Shown piece by piece: positions 41,669-49,466 of a stretch of DNA of 64,000 nucleotides. Both the position numbers and the translations under genes were made by a program. How positions within the stretch are numbered: the stretch's first letter is position 1; each line of letters begins with the position of its first letter. Location of the stretch: contig NZ_PVTG01000009.1 of NCBI RefSeq assembly GCF_003002915.1, positions 124,001-188,000 on the forward strand. The letters are read 5' to 3'. The notes beneath the pieces are model-generated. The model searched no databases. It had not been told where the DNA came from and was given only the letters and a program-made list of their open reading frames with translations. The stretch comes from Geodermatophilus tzadiensis. GTDB lineage: Bacteria > Actinomycetota > Actinomycetes > Mycobacteriales > Geodermatophilaceae.

Positions 41669-42709
41669 TCAGACGGGTGGACCGACCTCCCGGAAGACCA
41701 GCCCGTCGGCGCGGGCCAGCCGTGCCCGCGGGGGCCGGGGCCGGGTCGCCGTCCGCGCGTCGAGCAGGGCGGCCGCGGCGCGGACGCCGTCGTGGACGCC
41801 CCGGGCGTAGGCGCACACGACCGGCGCGTCCGGCCCGGCGTGCGCGGCCAGCCGCTCCTGCAGGGCGAGCTGCCCCTCGTCGGTGGCGTCGGCCGCCGCG
41901 GCGAAGGAGGGCATGCAGGCGTAGAGCTCGCCGGTGTCGTCCCCGCCGATCGCGTAGAGGCCGTTCTCCTCCAGCGCCCCCGAGAGGCGGACGACGCGGC
42001 GGCCGAGGCCGGTACGGCCGAAGGCGCGGTTGAACACCACCAGGTCGCGGCCGACCAGGCTGAGCAGGACGGCGTCGGCGCCGGTGCGGCGCACCAGGTC
42101 CAGCGCCGGGCCGGGGTCGGCCGGGCCGAAGGGGACCAGCAGCTCGCCGACGACGTCGGCACCCAGGTCGCGCAGCACGGCCCGGGCGGCGCGGTGCACC
42201 GCCTGCGGCCACACGTAGTCGGTGCCCAGCAGCACCCAGCGCCGGGCGTGCCGGTGCCGGACCAGCCAGGCGAGCGCGGCGGCGTGCTGGGCCAGCGGCG
42301 AGGAGCCGATCCGCAGCGCCCCGCGGGTGGCGCGGCCGCCCTCGTGCGGCGGGGTGAAGACATAGGGTGTGCGGCCGGCGAGGACGCCGGCGACGGCGCG
42401 GGAGACGTCGCTGGTGGCGAAGCCGACGACGACGTCCAGCGCGCCCGCGGCCTGCAGCGCGGCGACGTCGGCACCCACCTCGGCGGGACGGCGCCCGGCG
42501 TCCACGGTGACCAGCTCGACCGCCCGGCCGCGGACCCCGCCGGCCTCGGTGAGCTCGCCGGCGGCCAGGGTCGCCAGCCCCAGCGCCGAGGGCGCGGTCA
42601 TCGCCAGCGGGCCCGACAGCGGCACCGCCAGCCCCACCCGCACGACGCCCGGGGCGCGGCCGGTGAGGGCGGCCTCCCAGGCGTCCATCGGGACGGTCCA
42701 GCGCGGCAC
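41669..42709 (-). CDS. AmiC-like amide-binding protein without signal peptide
   Basis: A 346-residue type I periplasmic-binding fold protein of the AmiC/FmdD/leucine-binding group (VGLAVPLSGPLAMTAPSALG, VLLGTDYVWPQAVHRAARAV, GGDDTGELYACMPSFAAA). There is no signal peptide or lipobox, so it should stay in the cytoplasm, as AmiC of Pseudomonas does when sensing amides. The GTG at 42709 may be leaderless; ATG 42688 is an alternative. It is upstream of the permease and formamidase on the same strand and divergent from a MarR gene. Confidence 0.72.
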   Translation of the reverse strand: MPRWTVPMDAWEAALTGRAPGVVRVGLAVPLSGPLAMTAPSALGLATLAAGELTEAGGVRGRAVELVTVDAGRRPAEVGADVAALQAAGALDVVVGFATSDVSRAVAGVLAGRTPYVFTPPHEGGRATRGALRIGSSPLAQHAAALAWLVRHRHARRWVLLGTDYVWPQAVHRAARAVLRDLGADVVGELLVPFGPADPGPALDLVRRTGADAVLLSLVGRDLVVFNRAFGRTGLGRRVVRLSGALEENGLYAIGGDDTGELYACMPSFAAAADATDEGQLALQERLAAHAGPDAPVVCAYARGVHDGVRAAAALLDARTATRPRPPRARLARADGLVFREVGPPV

Positions 42710-42727
42710 GCTGAGTATGGTGCGCTC
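42710..42727. promoter_or_regulatory. Overlapping divergent leaderless promoters
   Basis: Between two divergent starts only 18 bp remain. TATGGT (42716-42721) lies 6 bp before the MarR ATG, and on the other strand CATACT lies 4 bp before GTG 42709, so both -10 boxes overlap and polymerases would compete. No clear ribosome sites are present. Confidence 0.5.
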
Positions 42728-43171
42728 ATGCCGGTCGAGCAGCAGGCCGCGGGGGTGGTCGACCCGACGTGTCCCCCCTCGCTGGTGGAGCTGCTCACCC
42801 TGGTCTCCCGGCGGGTGGCGCGGGGCGTGACCGCGGCGCTGGCCGAGGACGGCGCGAGCCTCGACTCCTACCGGGTGATGCGCGCGCTGGCCTCGGCTCC
42901 CGGTCGCGCGATGAGCGAGCTCGGCACCGTGCTGTGCCTGCCCCCGCCGACCGCGACCCGGCTCGTCGACGGTCTGGTCGACGCCGCGCTGGCCTACCGG
43001 CTGCCCGACCCCCGCGACGGCCGGCGGGTGCTGGTGCACCTGTCCCCGCAGGGACGGCTGCGGCTCGACCGGCTCGAGGCGCTGGTGGCCGCGCACGAGT
43101 CCGCGCTCGCGGCCGAGCTGGGCGCCGAGCGGGTCGGCGCGCTCGTCCGCGCGCTCACCGACCTCGCCTGA
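42728..43171 (+). CDS. MarR family transcriptional regulator
   Basis: A 147-residue winged-helix regulator: LVELLTLVSRRVARGVTAAL, the recognition region AMSELGTVLCLPPPTATRLVDGL and the wing YRLPDPRDGRRVLVHLSPQGR. The place beside the amide gene set suggests it regulates that set. The ATG at 42728 appears leaderless. Confidence 0.87.
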   Translation: MPVEQQAAGVVDPTCPPSLVELLTLVSRRVARGVTAALAEDGASLDSYRVMRALASAPGRAMSELGTVLCLPPPTATRLVDGLVDAALAYRLPDPRDGRRVLVHLSPQGRLRLDRLEALVAAHESALAAELGAERVGALVRALTDLA

Positions 43172-43183
43172 CGCCGCCCGGAC

Positions 43184-43492
43184 CTACTCCGAGGGCGGGA
43201 GGACGCGGGGGAGGAAGACCTCGTCGATCGGGCGCGGGCCGACGTACTGCCGGCAGGTGCAGGCCACCCAGGTGTGGCCGGCCCAGCGGCCGCGCCTGTC
43301 GTAGGAGTCGCGGCGCAGCTCGGCGTAGCAGGTGTTGGTCTCGGTGTCGTGCTGGCTGAGCGGGTGGCCGCAGCCGCAGACCGGCGTCGGGAGCGGTGGC
43401 GGCCCGGCGGGAGGACGGCGGCCGCCGATCCGCCCGGCCACGAAGCCGGCAGCCAGCAACGCCGCACCGATCACCAGGCTGACTGGTTCCAC
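43184..43492 (-). CDS. Small membrane-anchored Cys-rich protein
   Basis: A 102-residue protein with one N-terminal membrane helix (SLVIGAALLAAGFVAGRI), a Pro-rich linker and a Cys/His-rich domain: CGCGHPLSQHD, then NTCY, then ACTC. The six Cys and His residues look like a zinc or redox site. I do not know a named family. The GTG at 43492 follows GGGAGGAGCAGGGAC. Confidence 0.68.
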   Translation of the reverse strand: MEPVSLVIGAALLAAGFVAGRIGGRRPPAGPPPLPTPVCGCGHPLSQHDTETNTCYAELRRDSYDRRGRWAGHTWVACTCRQYVGPRPIDEVFLPRVLPPSE

Positions 43493-43651
43493 CGTCCCTG
43501 CTCCTCCCGACGTGCCGCCTCCCGACGGTAACGCCGGGAGGGCGGCGACGGTGCCTCGGCGTGACCGTCCGCACCGGGGGCGTGCCTCGTCCACCCGGGG
43601 TCCTGCAGCACCCCGGGAGCACGAGGAACGCCCCCGGAGCGGCGCGCGAGC

Positions 43652-43675
43652 CACCTGATCAGGTGTTTTGACCTG
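43652..43675. promoter_or_regulatory. Two interlocked palindromes upstream of a small CDS
   Basis: CACCTGATCAGGTG (43652-43665) is a perfect 14-bp palindrome. Its right half AGGTG is shared with CAGGT-N6-ACCTG (43660-43675), whose spacer contains TTTTG and leads into TTGACC, a possible -35 box. An operator is likely. Confidence 0.45.
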
Positions 43676-43700
43676 CTGTGACCCGGGGCACATTCCCGGC

Positions 43701-43967
43701 GTGGAGTCCTACGCCGTCGGCTTCGCCCGACCCGACCGGTGGTCGCGGGGCCACCCGGCCGAGGACGGCCGGCCCTGGCACGCCGTCGAGGCCCATCGCC
43801 CGCCCAACGAGCTCGACGGGGAGGTGGAGCTGGCGGTCTGCGGGGCGATCGTGCAGGTGTGGGGTTCCCAGCAGTGGGAGCGCGTGGGGCCCGGCCGCAC
43901 CGCCTGCCCCGACTGCCGCCGGCTCACCGGGACGGCGCTCACCCCGCCGCTCAGCCGCGCCGGCTGA
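43701..43967 (+). CDS. Small zinc-ribbon-like hypothetical protein
   Basis: An 88-residue protein with Cys in LAVCGAIVQVWG and CPDC in RTACPDCRRLTG, which may form a half zinc ribbon with the His residues near the N-terminus (WHAVEAHRPP). I do not recognise its role. GTG 43701 is chosen; a TTG start at 43668 would place the palindromes inside the gene. No ribosome site is obvious, so it may be leaderless. Confidence 0.6.
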   Translation: MESYAVGFARPDRWSRGHPAEDGRPWHAVEAHRPPNELDGEVELAVCGAIVQVWGSQQWERVGPGRTACPDCRRLTGTALTPPLSRAG

Positions 43968-43978
43968 GCGGCCGCGGG

Positions 43979-45160
43979 TCAGCGGCGCCGGCCGCTGATC
44001 GCCGAGTGGCCGGTGATCTCCCGGCCGATGATGAGCGCCTGCACGTGGTCGGTGCCCTCGAAGGTGTAGATCGCCTCGATGTCGGCGTGGTGCCGGGCGA
44101 TGTGGTGCTCGAGCAGGATGCCGTCGCCGCCGAAGAGGTCGCGGGCGTCGGCCACGATCCGCCGGGCGGTCGCGCAGCAGTGCCGCTTGGCCAGCGAGGC
44201 CATCGCCGCGGTCATCCGGCCGTCGTCGGCCAGGCTCGACAGCCGCCAGCACATCAGCTGCATGGTGGTGATCTCGGCGAGCATCGTCGCGAGCTTCTCC
44301 TGCACCAGCTGGTAGCCGGCGATCGGCTGGCCGAACTGCTCGCGCCGCAGGCAGTGCGCCAGGGCCAGCTCGTAGGCCGCCGTCGCCACGCCGAGCGCCC
44401 GCCAGGCCACGGTGTAGCGGGTGCGGTCGAGCACGGTCGAGACGTCCTTGAACGACCGGCAGTTCGCCAGCCTGTTCTCCGCCGGCACGCGGGCGCCCTC
44501 GAGGGTGATCTCGGCCTGCCACACCGCGCGCAGCGCCGTCTTGCCGGTCATCACCGTCGCGGTGAACCCGGGGGTGCCCTTGTCGACGACGTAGCCACCG
44601 ACGGCACCCTCCTCGTCGCGCGCCCAGATGATCACGTGGTCGGCGATCGTGCCGTTACCGATCCACTTCTTCTGGCCGTCGAGGACGAAGGCGTCGCCGT
44701 CGCGGCGGGCACGGGTCTCCAGGGCCACGGCGTCCGAGCCGTGCCGGGGCTCGGTCAGGCCGAACGCGCCGATCTTCTCCATCCGGGCCATCGCCGGGAG
44801 CCAGCGCTCCTTCTGCTCCTCCGAGCCGAGCATCGCGATCGACTGCATCGCCAGGAAGCTGTGCACGCCGTTGAAGGTGCCGACGCTGCCGTCGGCGCGG
44901 GCCAGCTCGGCGGCCACCAGCCCCGCGGCGACGGCGCTCATGCCCGGGGAGCCGTAGCCCTGCACGGTGCCGCCGGCGATGCCGAGCTCCGCGAAGCCGG
45001 GCACCAGCTCGAAGGGGAACTCCGCGCGCTCCCAGTAGTCGTTGATCCGCGGCAGCACCTCGGTGTCGCACCACTTGCGCACCCGGTCGCGGACGGCGAC
45101 CTCCTCGGGGGTGAGCAGCTCCTCGAGGGCGTAGAAGTCGGGCGACGACGGCTCGGTCAC
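43979..45160 (-). CDS. Acyl-CoA dehydrogenase (glutaryl-CoA dehydrogenase-like)
   Basis: A 393-residue FAD-dependent acyl-CoA dehydrogenase. It has the FAD/substrate motif GAFGLTEPRHGSDA, KKWIGNG and the C-terminal YTFEGTDHVQALIIGREITG, where the Glu of TFEGT is the catalytic base position. The N-terminal FYALEELLTPEEVAVRDRVR and late TFEGT form fit the glutaryl-CoA dehydrogenase branch, but the decarboxylating activity cannot be told from sequence. It stands alone, convergent with the small zinc-ribbon gene. Confidence 0.88.
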   Translation of the reverse strand: MTEPSSPDFYALEELLTPEEVAVRDRVRKWCDTEVLPRINDYWERAEFPFELVPGFAELGIAGGTVQGYGSPGMSAVAAGLVAAELARADGSVGTFNGVHSFLAMQSIAMLGSEEQKERWLPAMARMEKIGAFGLTEPRHGSDAVALETRARRDGDAFVLDGQKKWIGNGTIADHVIIWARDEEGAVGGYVVDKGTPGFTATVMTGKTALRAVWQAEITLEGARVPAENRLANCRSFKDVSTVLDRTRYTVAWRALGVATAAYELALAHCLRREQFGQPIAGYQLVQEKLATMLAEITTMQLMCWRLSSLADDGRMTAAMASLAKRHCCATARRIVADARDLFGGDGILLEHHIARHHADIEAIYTFEGTDHVQALIIGREITGHSAISGRRR

Positions 45161-45186
45161 GATCCGACGCTACGCGCGGGTGCGGC

Positions 45187-46335
45187 ATGCTGCCGGTCGT
45201 GCGGATCGTGATCGCCCCCGACTCCTTCAAGGGCTCCCTGGCCGCCGCGGACGCCGCCGAGGCGGTCGCCCGCGGCCTGCTCCGCGAGCGCCCCGGGGCC
45301 GAGGTCCTGCTGCGCCCGATGGCCGACGGCGGGGAGGGCACCGTGGCCGCCGCCCTGCGCGCCGGCTACACCGCGCGGACGGTGACGGTGACCGGCCCCG
45401 ACGGCCGCCCGGTCGAGGCGGAGTTCGCCGTCGACGGGACGACGGCCGTGGTCGAGATGGCCGCGGCCGCCGGGCTCGGGCTGCTCGACGAGCTCGCCCC
45501 GACCACCGCCACCACCCGCGGCGTCGGGGAGCTGCTGCTGGCCGCCCTCGACGCCGGCGCCACCCGCGTCGTCGTCGGCCTGGGCGGCAGCGCCACCACC
45601 GACGGCGGCGCCGGCCTGCTGCAGGCCCTCGGCGTGCGGCTGCTCGACGCCGACGGCGCCGACGTGCCGCCCGGCGGTGCCGGGCTGGCCCGCCTCGACC
45701 GCGTCGACGCCGGGTCGGCCGACCCCCGCCTGCGCGACGTCGAGGTGCAGGTGGCCACCGACGTCGACAACCCGCTGACCGGCCCGGCCGGCGCCGCCGC
45801 CGTCTACGGGCCGCAGAAGGGCGCCACCCCCGAGCAGGTCGCCGAGCTCGACGCCGCGCTGGTCCGCTTCGCCGCCGTCGTCCGCCGCGACCTCGGCGTC
45901 GAGCTGGAGGGGATCCCGGCGATGGGCGCGGCCGGCGGCACCACGGCCGGGATCGCCGCCGTCCTCATCTCGTCGGTGTCCTCCGGGGCGGAGCTCGTCG
46001 CCGACCTGGTGGGGCTGGACGCGGCGCTGGCCGGCGCCGACCTGGTGGTCACGGGGGAGGGCAGCCTCGACGCCCAGACGCTGCGCGGCAAGGCGCCCGC
46101 CGTGGTGCTCGCCCGGGCCCGGGCGGCCGGCGTCCCGTGCGTGGGCCTGGCCGGGCGGGTGCAGCTGACCGGGGCCGAGCTGCGGGCGGCCGGGTTCGCC
46201 GGCGCGGGCGCGCTGGTCGACGTCGAGCCGGACGTCGCCCGCTGCCTGGCCGAGCCGGCGCCGGTGCTCACCGAGCTCGCCGCGCGGCTGCTGCCCGCCC
46301 ACCTGCCTCAGCCGCCGAGCAGCCCCCGCGCGTAG
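45187..46335 (+). CDS. Glycerate kinase
   Basis: A 382-residue type I glycerate 2-kinase. Signatures are VIAPDSFKGSLAAADAAEAV, PMADGGEGTVAA, VVGLGGSATTDGGAGLLQALG and LVVTGEGSLDAQTLRGKAP. It phosphorylates D-glycerate from glyoxylate or serine catabolism. The 3' end overlaps the convergent DinB-like gene by 28 bp. Single gene; no local pathway partner. Confidence 0.92.
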   Translation: MLPVVRIVIAPDSFKGSLAAADAAEAVARGLLRERPGAEVLLRPMADGGEGTVAAALRAGYTARTVTVTGPDGRPVEAEFAVDGTTAVVEMAAAAGLGLLDELAPTTATTRGVGELLLAALDAGATRVVVGLGGSATTDGGAGLLQALGVRLLDADGADVPPGGAGLARLDRVDAGSADPRLRDVEVQVATDVDNPLTGPAGAAAVYGPQKGATPEQVAELDAALVRFAAVVRRDLGVELEGIPAMGAAGGTTAGIAAVLISSVSSGAELVADLVGLDAALAGADLVVTGEGSLDAQTLRGKAPAVVLARARAAGVPCVGLAGRVQLTGAELRAAGFAGAGALVDVEPDVARCLAEPAPVLTELAARLLPAHLPQPPSSPRA

Positions 46336-46814
46336 GCCGCCTGGCCGGCGTGCTGCAGGTCGTCGTCGAGGACGCTGACCAGCCGGACGCCGAGGGTGAC
46401 CGGCGGGTCCCACCGCTCGTCGACGACGCGGTCGAGGTCGTCGTCGGACAGGCCGCCGAGGAACTCCCGGCTGCGGGCGAGCACCGCGTCGAGGTACTCC
46501 AGCAGCAGCCCGGCCGAGGGCACCCGCACGGCGGCCACCTCCGCGCTGCTCATCCCGTAGCCGGTCGCGCCGTCGTCCACCGGGAGGGCGAACCGGCCGG
46601 CGAAGCCCTGCGCGGTCCACACCTGCTCGCTGCCGGCGACCTCGGCGAGGTGGTCGTCCTGCACCCGAAGCGCGTGCCAGACCAGCCAGCCGACCGGGTT
46701 GGCGTCGGGGCCGGGGCGCTGCGCCAGCTGCTCGGGGGACAGGCCGTCGACGGCGTCGCGGAGGTGCTCGCCGACCTGGGCGTAGGCGTACTGGAGGAGG
46801 TCGCTGCTGCGCAT
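46308..46814 (-). CDS. DinB-like / DUF664 mycothiol-dependent family protein
   Basis: A 168-residue four-helix bundle. The metal-binding His pattern appears in WLVWHALRVQDDHL and DDDLQHAGQAAYARGLLGG, with a first ligand position near the N-terminal helix. In actinobacteria such proteins are often mycothiol-dependent enzymes; the substrate is unknown. ATG 46814. Confidence 0.78.
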   Translation of the reverse strand: MRSSDLLQYAYAQVGEHLRDAVDGLSPEQLAQRPGPDANPVGWLVWHALRVQDDHLAEVAGSEQVWTAQGFAGRFALPVDDGATGYGMSSAEVAAVRVPSAGLLLEYLDAVLARSREFLGGLSDDDLDRVVDERWDPPVTLGVRLVSVLDDDLQHAGQAAYARGLLGG

Positions 46815-46908
46815 GCCGCAGCGCTACCCGTCCCGCTCGCGGGGGACGCCCGTGGCGGGCGGGCGACGGTAGGTTGCGGTGTCCGCCCGGCCGTCGAGGG
46901 GTCCCGCG

Positions 46909-47940
46909 TTGCCGTTCTTCCTGCTCCGGCTGCTGCGCACCGTCCGCGTCCGGCTGCACGGCTGGCGGCTGCCGCTGGCCGTGGCCCTGCTGGTCTTCCT
47001 GACCAGCTGGGGGCTGATGGCGCTGGCGGAGCCGGCCGGCAGCGAGATCGTCGCCCCGGACACCTACTGGTGGTACTTCGTCGTCACGGCCGCCACGGTC
47101 GGCTACGGCGACGTCTTCCCGGTGTCCCTCGCCGGCCGCGCGGTCGGCACGTTCGTGGTCGTCGGCGGCATCGTCACGCTGACGCTGTTGTTCACCGAGC
47201 TGGCCACCGCCCTGCAGACCGTGCGGGGCAGGCGGCTGAGAGGAGTGGTGGCCCTGGACCTCCGGGACCACGTCGTCGTCCTGGGCTACACGCCCGGGCG
47301 GACCGAGCGGATCGTCGCCGAGCTGTGCGTGGAGCCGGGCACCCGGATCGCGCTGTGCGCCCACGACGACGTGCCGGTCAACCCGATGCCCGAGCAGCAG
47401 CAGGTGTCGTTCGTCCGCGGCGACCTGACGCGCGCCGAGGTCATGGTGCGCGCCGGCGTCGACCGGGCGCGCACGGTGGTGGTCGACGGCCGCGACGACA
47501 ACGAGACGCTGGCCATCGCGGTCGCCGTCGACCACGCCAACCCGCGGGTGCACCTGGTCGCCGCGGTGCGCGACCTCGGCCGCCGCGAGAGCCTGCGCTA
47601 CGTCAACGCCGCCGTGCAGGTGGTGCAGTGGCACATGCCGTTCCTGCTGTCGGAGGAGGCGGCCGACCCGGGGCTCACCCAGGTCTACAACGAGCTGATG
47701 ACCGCCGGCGGGCACGGCAACACCTACTCCCTGCAGGTGCCGCCCGGCCCGGCGACGCGCAGCTACGGCGACTGGCAGACCGCCTTCGGCCGCGACTTCG
47801 GCGCCACGCTGCTCGCCCTGCGCACCGACGACGGCCTGGTCGTCAGCCCGCGCTGGGACACGCCGGTCCCGGAGGGCGCGACGCTGTACTACGTCGCCGA
47901 CGAGCGGCTCGACCCCGCGCGGCTGACCGCCCTGCGCTGA
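46909..47940 (+). CDS. Two-helix potassium channel with RCK/TrkA-N domain
   Basis: A 343-residue channel subunit with two membrane helices flanking the pore loop whose filter reads TVGYGDV, then a cytoplasmic TrkA-N domain (VVVLGYTPGRTERIVAEL; the first Gly motif departs from the usual GxGxxG) and a C-terminal RCK_C-like part. The TTG start at 46909 is preferred because GAGGGG stands 7 bp before it and TAGGTT (46870-46875) is a good -10; GTG 46879 is the longer option but too near that -10. Confidence 0.85.
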   Translation: MPFFLLRLLRTVRVRLHGWRLPLAVALLVFLTSWGLMALAEPAGSEIVAPDTYWWYFVVTAATVGYGDVFPVSLAGRAVGTFVVVGGIVTLTLLFTELATALQTVRGRRLRGVVALDLRDHVVVLGYTPGRTERIVAELCVEPGTRIALCAHDDVPVNPMPEQQQVSFVRGDLTRAEVMVRAGVDRARTVVVDGRDDNETLAIAVAVDHANPRVHLVAAVRDLGRRESLRYVNAAVQVVQWHMPFLLSEEAADPGLTQVYNELMTAGGHGNTYSLQVPPGPATRSYGDWQTAFGRDFGATLLALRTDDGLVVSPRWDTPVPEGATLYYVADERLDPARLTALR

Positions 47941-47950
47941 GCCCGGGGGG

Positions 47951-49240
47951 TCAGAGCGCGCCGAGGGCCGCGGCCACGAGGGCGGCCACCCCCGCCAGCG
48001 CCCCCAGCACGGCGAGCACCACGAGCACGACGGGGACGACGACCCAGCGGCGCTTGAACCGCAGGCGCCGGGCGCGGGCCGGGGTCCGCGGCGGCGTCGG
48101 AGCCGGAGCCGGCGGTGCCTTCCGTGCCGGGGCCGGCGGTGCCTTCCGTCCCGGGGGAGCGGCGGCGCGGGCGGCCCGACGCTCCTTGCGCTCCCGGTGC
48201 CGCTCGGCGAGGTGCCGGGCCTGGTCGCGGGCGTCGCGCGCCACGGTGCCCAGCAGCGAGGCGAGCGCCCGCAGGTCGTCGGCGTCGAAGCGCTCCACCC
48301 GGCCACCGAGCGTCGCGCCGCCCTCCCGCACGGAGCCGTCCTCCCGCACGGAGCCGTCGTCCCGCGCGGGGCCGTCGTCGGTGTCCGGCGGGGTCCACGT
48401 CGTCCCGAGGGGACTGCCGGACAGGGCCCGCTCCAGCGCGGCGCGGGCGGCGGGCACGTCCATCCGGGCGGCGGGGTCCTTGGTGAGCAGCCCCCGCAGC
48501 ACCGGCTCCAGCGGCCCGGCGCGCTCCATCGGCGCGGGCTCCTCGGTGACGACGGCGTAGAGGGTGGACATCGGCTCGCCGCGCTCGAAGGCCAGCCGGC
48601 CCTCCACGGCGGTGTAGAGCGTGGCGCCCAGCGACCACAGGTCGGCGGCCCGGCCGGCCTCCTCACCGCGGGCCCGCTCGGGGGCCATGTAGGACGGCGA
48701 GCCGATGATCGCCCCCGTGGTGGTGATCGACGGGTCGTCGGTGGTCACCGCGATGCCGAAGTCGGTGAGGTGGGCGGTGCAGTCCCGCCCGACGAGCACG
48801 TTGGCCGGCTTGACGTCCCGGTGCACGATGCCGGCGGCGTGGGCGGCCTCCAGGGCGCCGAGCACGTCGAGGCCGATGCGCGCGACGGTCGCCCAGGGCA
48901 GCGGCCCGTGCCGGTGCACGACCTCCTGCAGGCTGCGCGCGTCGACGCGCTCCATGACCAGCCAGGGCCGGCCGTCCTCCTCGACCACGTCGTAGACCGA
49001 GGTGGCGCAGGGGTGCTCCAGCCGCGCCGCCACCCGGGCCTCGCGCAGGGTGCGGCGGCGCAGCGCGTCGCGCTCCTCGGTGCTCAGGTGGGCCGGGAAG
49101 TCGACCTCCTTGAGCGCCACGCTGCGGCCCAGGACCTGGTCGGTGGCGCTCCAGACCACGCCCATGCCACCGCGGCCGAGCACGCCGTCCACGACGTAGC
49201 GCCCGGCGACCAGCCGTCCGGTACCCGCTTCGGCGGACAT
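47951..49240 (-). CDS. Tail-anchored Ser/Thr protein kinase
   Basis: A 429-residue Hanks-type kinase: Gly-loop GRGGMGVV at 22-29, Lys44, HRDVKPANV with Asp142, DFGIAV, and an activation loop rich in Thr (PSITTTGAIIGS). After the kinase domain (to about 265) comes a linker with six-residue DGSVRE-type repeats and a Lys/Pro/Ala repeat stretch, then one membrane helix that ends the protein. No extracellular sensor domain follows, unlike PknB. The ATG at 49240 is chosen; the frame is open to 49285. Confidence 0.87.
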   Translation of the reverse strand: MSAEAGTGRLVAGRYVVDGVLGRGGMGVVWSATDQVLGRSVALKEVDFPAHLSTEERDALRRRTLREARVAARLEHPCATSVYDVVEEDGRPWLVMERVDARSLQEVVHRHGPLPWATVARIGLDVLGALEAAHAAGIVHRDVKPANVLVGRDCTAHLTDFGIAVTTDDPSITTTGAIIGSPSYMAPERARGEEAGRAADLWSLGATLYTAVEGRLAFERGEPMSTLYAVVTEEPAPMERAGPLEPVLRGLLTKDPAARMDVPAARAALERALSGSPLGTTWTPPDTDDGPARDDGSVREDGSVREGGATLGGRVERFDADDLRALASLLGTVARDARDQARHLAERHRERKERRAARAAAPPGRKAPPAPARKAPPAPAPTPPRTPARARRLRFKRRWVVVPVVLVVLAVLGALAGVAALVAAALGAL

Positions 49241-49281
49241 GGGCCGGACAGTACGCCCGGACCCTGGACGGTGCGCCTGCT

Positions 49282-49413
49282 TCACGCGGGGTTCGTGGGC
49301 TGCTCCGGGTCGCTCTGCTCCTCGAGGTCGGCCGCGGTGCGCTCGTCCGGCATCTCCAGGGCGATGTCGCGCGGCTGCGGGGTCTCCGGGTCGGGCTGCT
49401 GCGGCGTCGTCAT
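49282..49413 (-). CDS. 43-residue acidic Pro-rich hypothetical protein
   Basis: A very short frame between the kinase and carboxylase genes. The product starts MTTPQQPDPETPQP and is acidic and disordered, with a central DIALEMPDERTAADLEE that could be a short helix. It lies 41 bp upstream of the kinase start on the same strand and may be cotranscribed. The ribosome site is weak. Composition alone could be chance in GC-rich DNA. Confidence 0.4.
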   Translation of the reverse strand: MTTPQQPDPETPQPRDIALEMPDERTAADLEEQSDPEQPTNPA

Positions 49414-49429
49414 GCCCGGCAGCCTGCCC

Positions 49430-49457
49430 TGGACCGGCCCGTCCCGCTCCCTAGACT
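49430..49457 (+). promoter_or_regulatory. Candidate promoter of the acyl-CoA carboxylase gene
   Basis: TGGACC, 16-bp spacer and TAGACT (49452-49457) end 9 bp before the GTG at 49467, so the mRNA would have almost no leader. Confidence 0.45.
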
Positions 49458-49466
49458 CCGGCGTCC

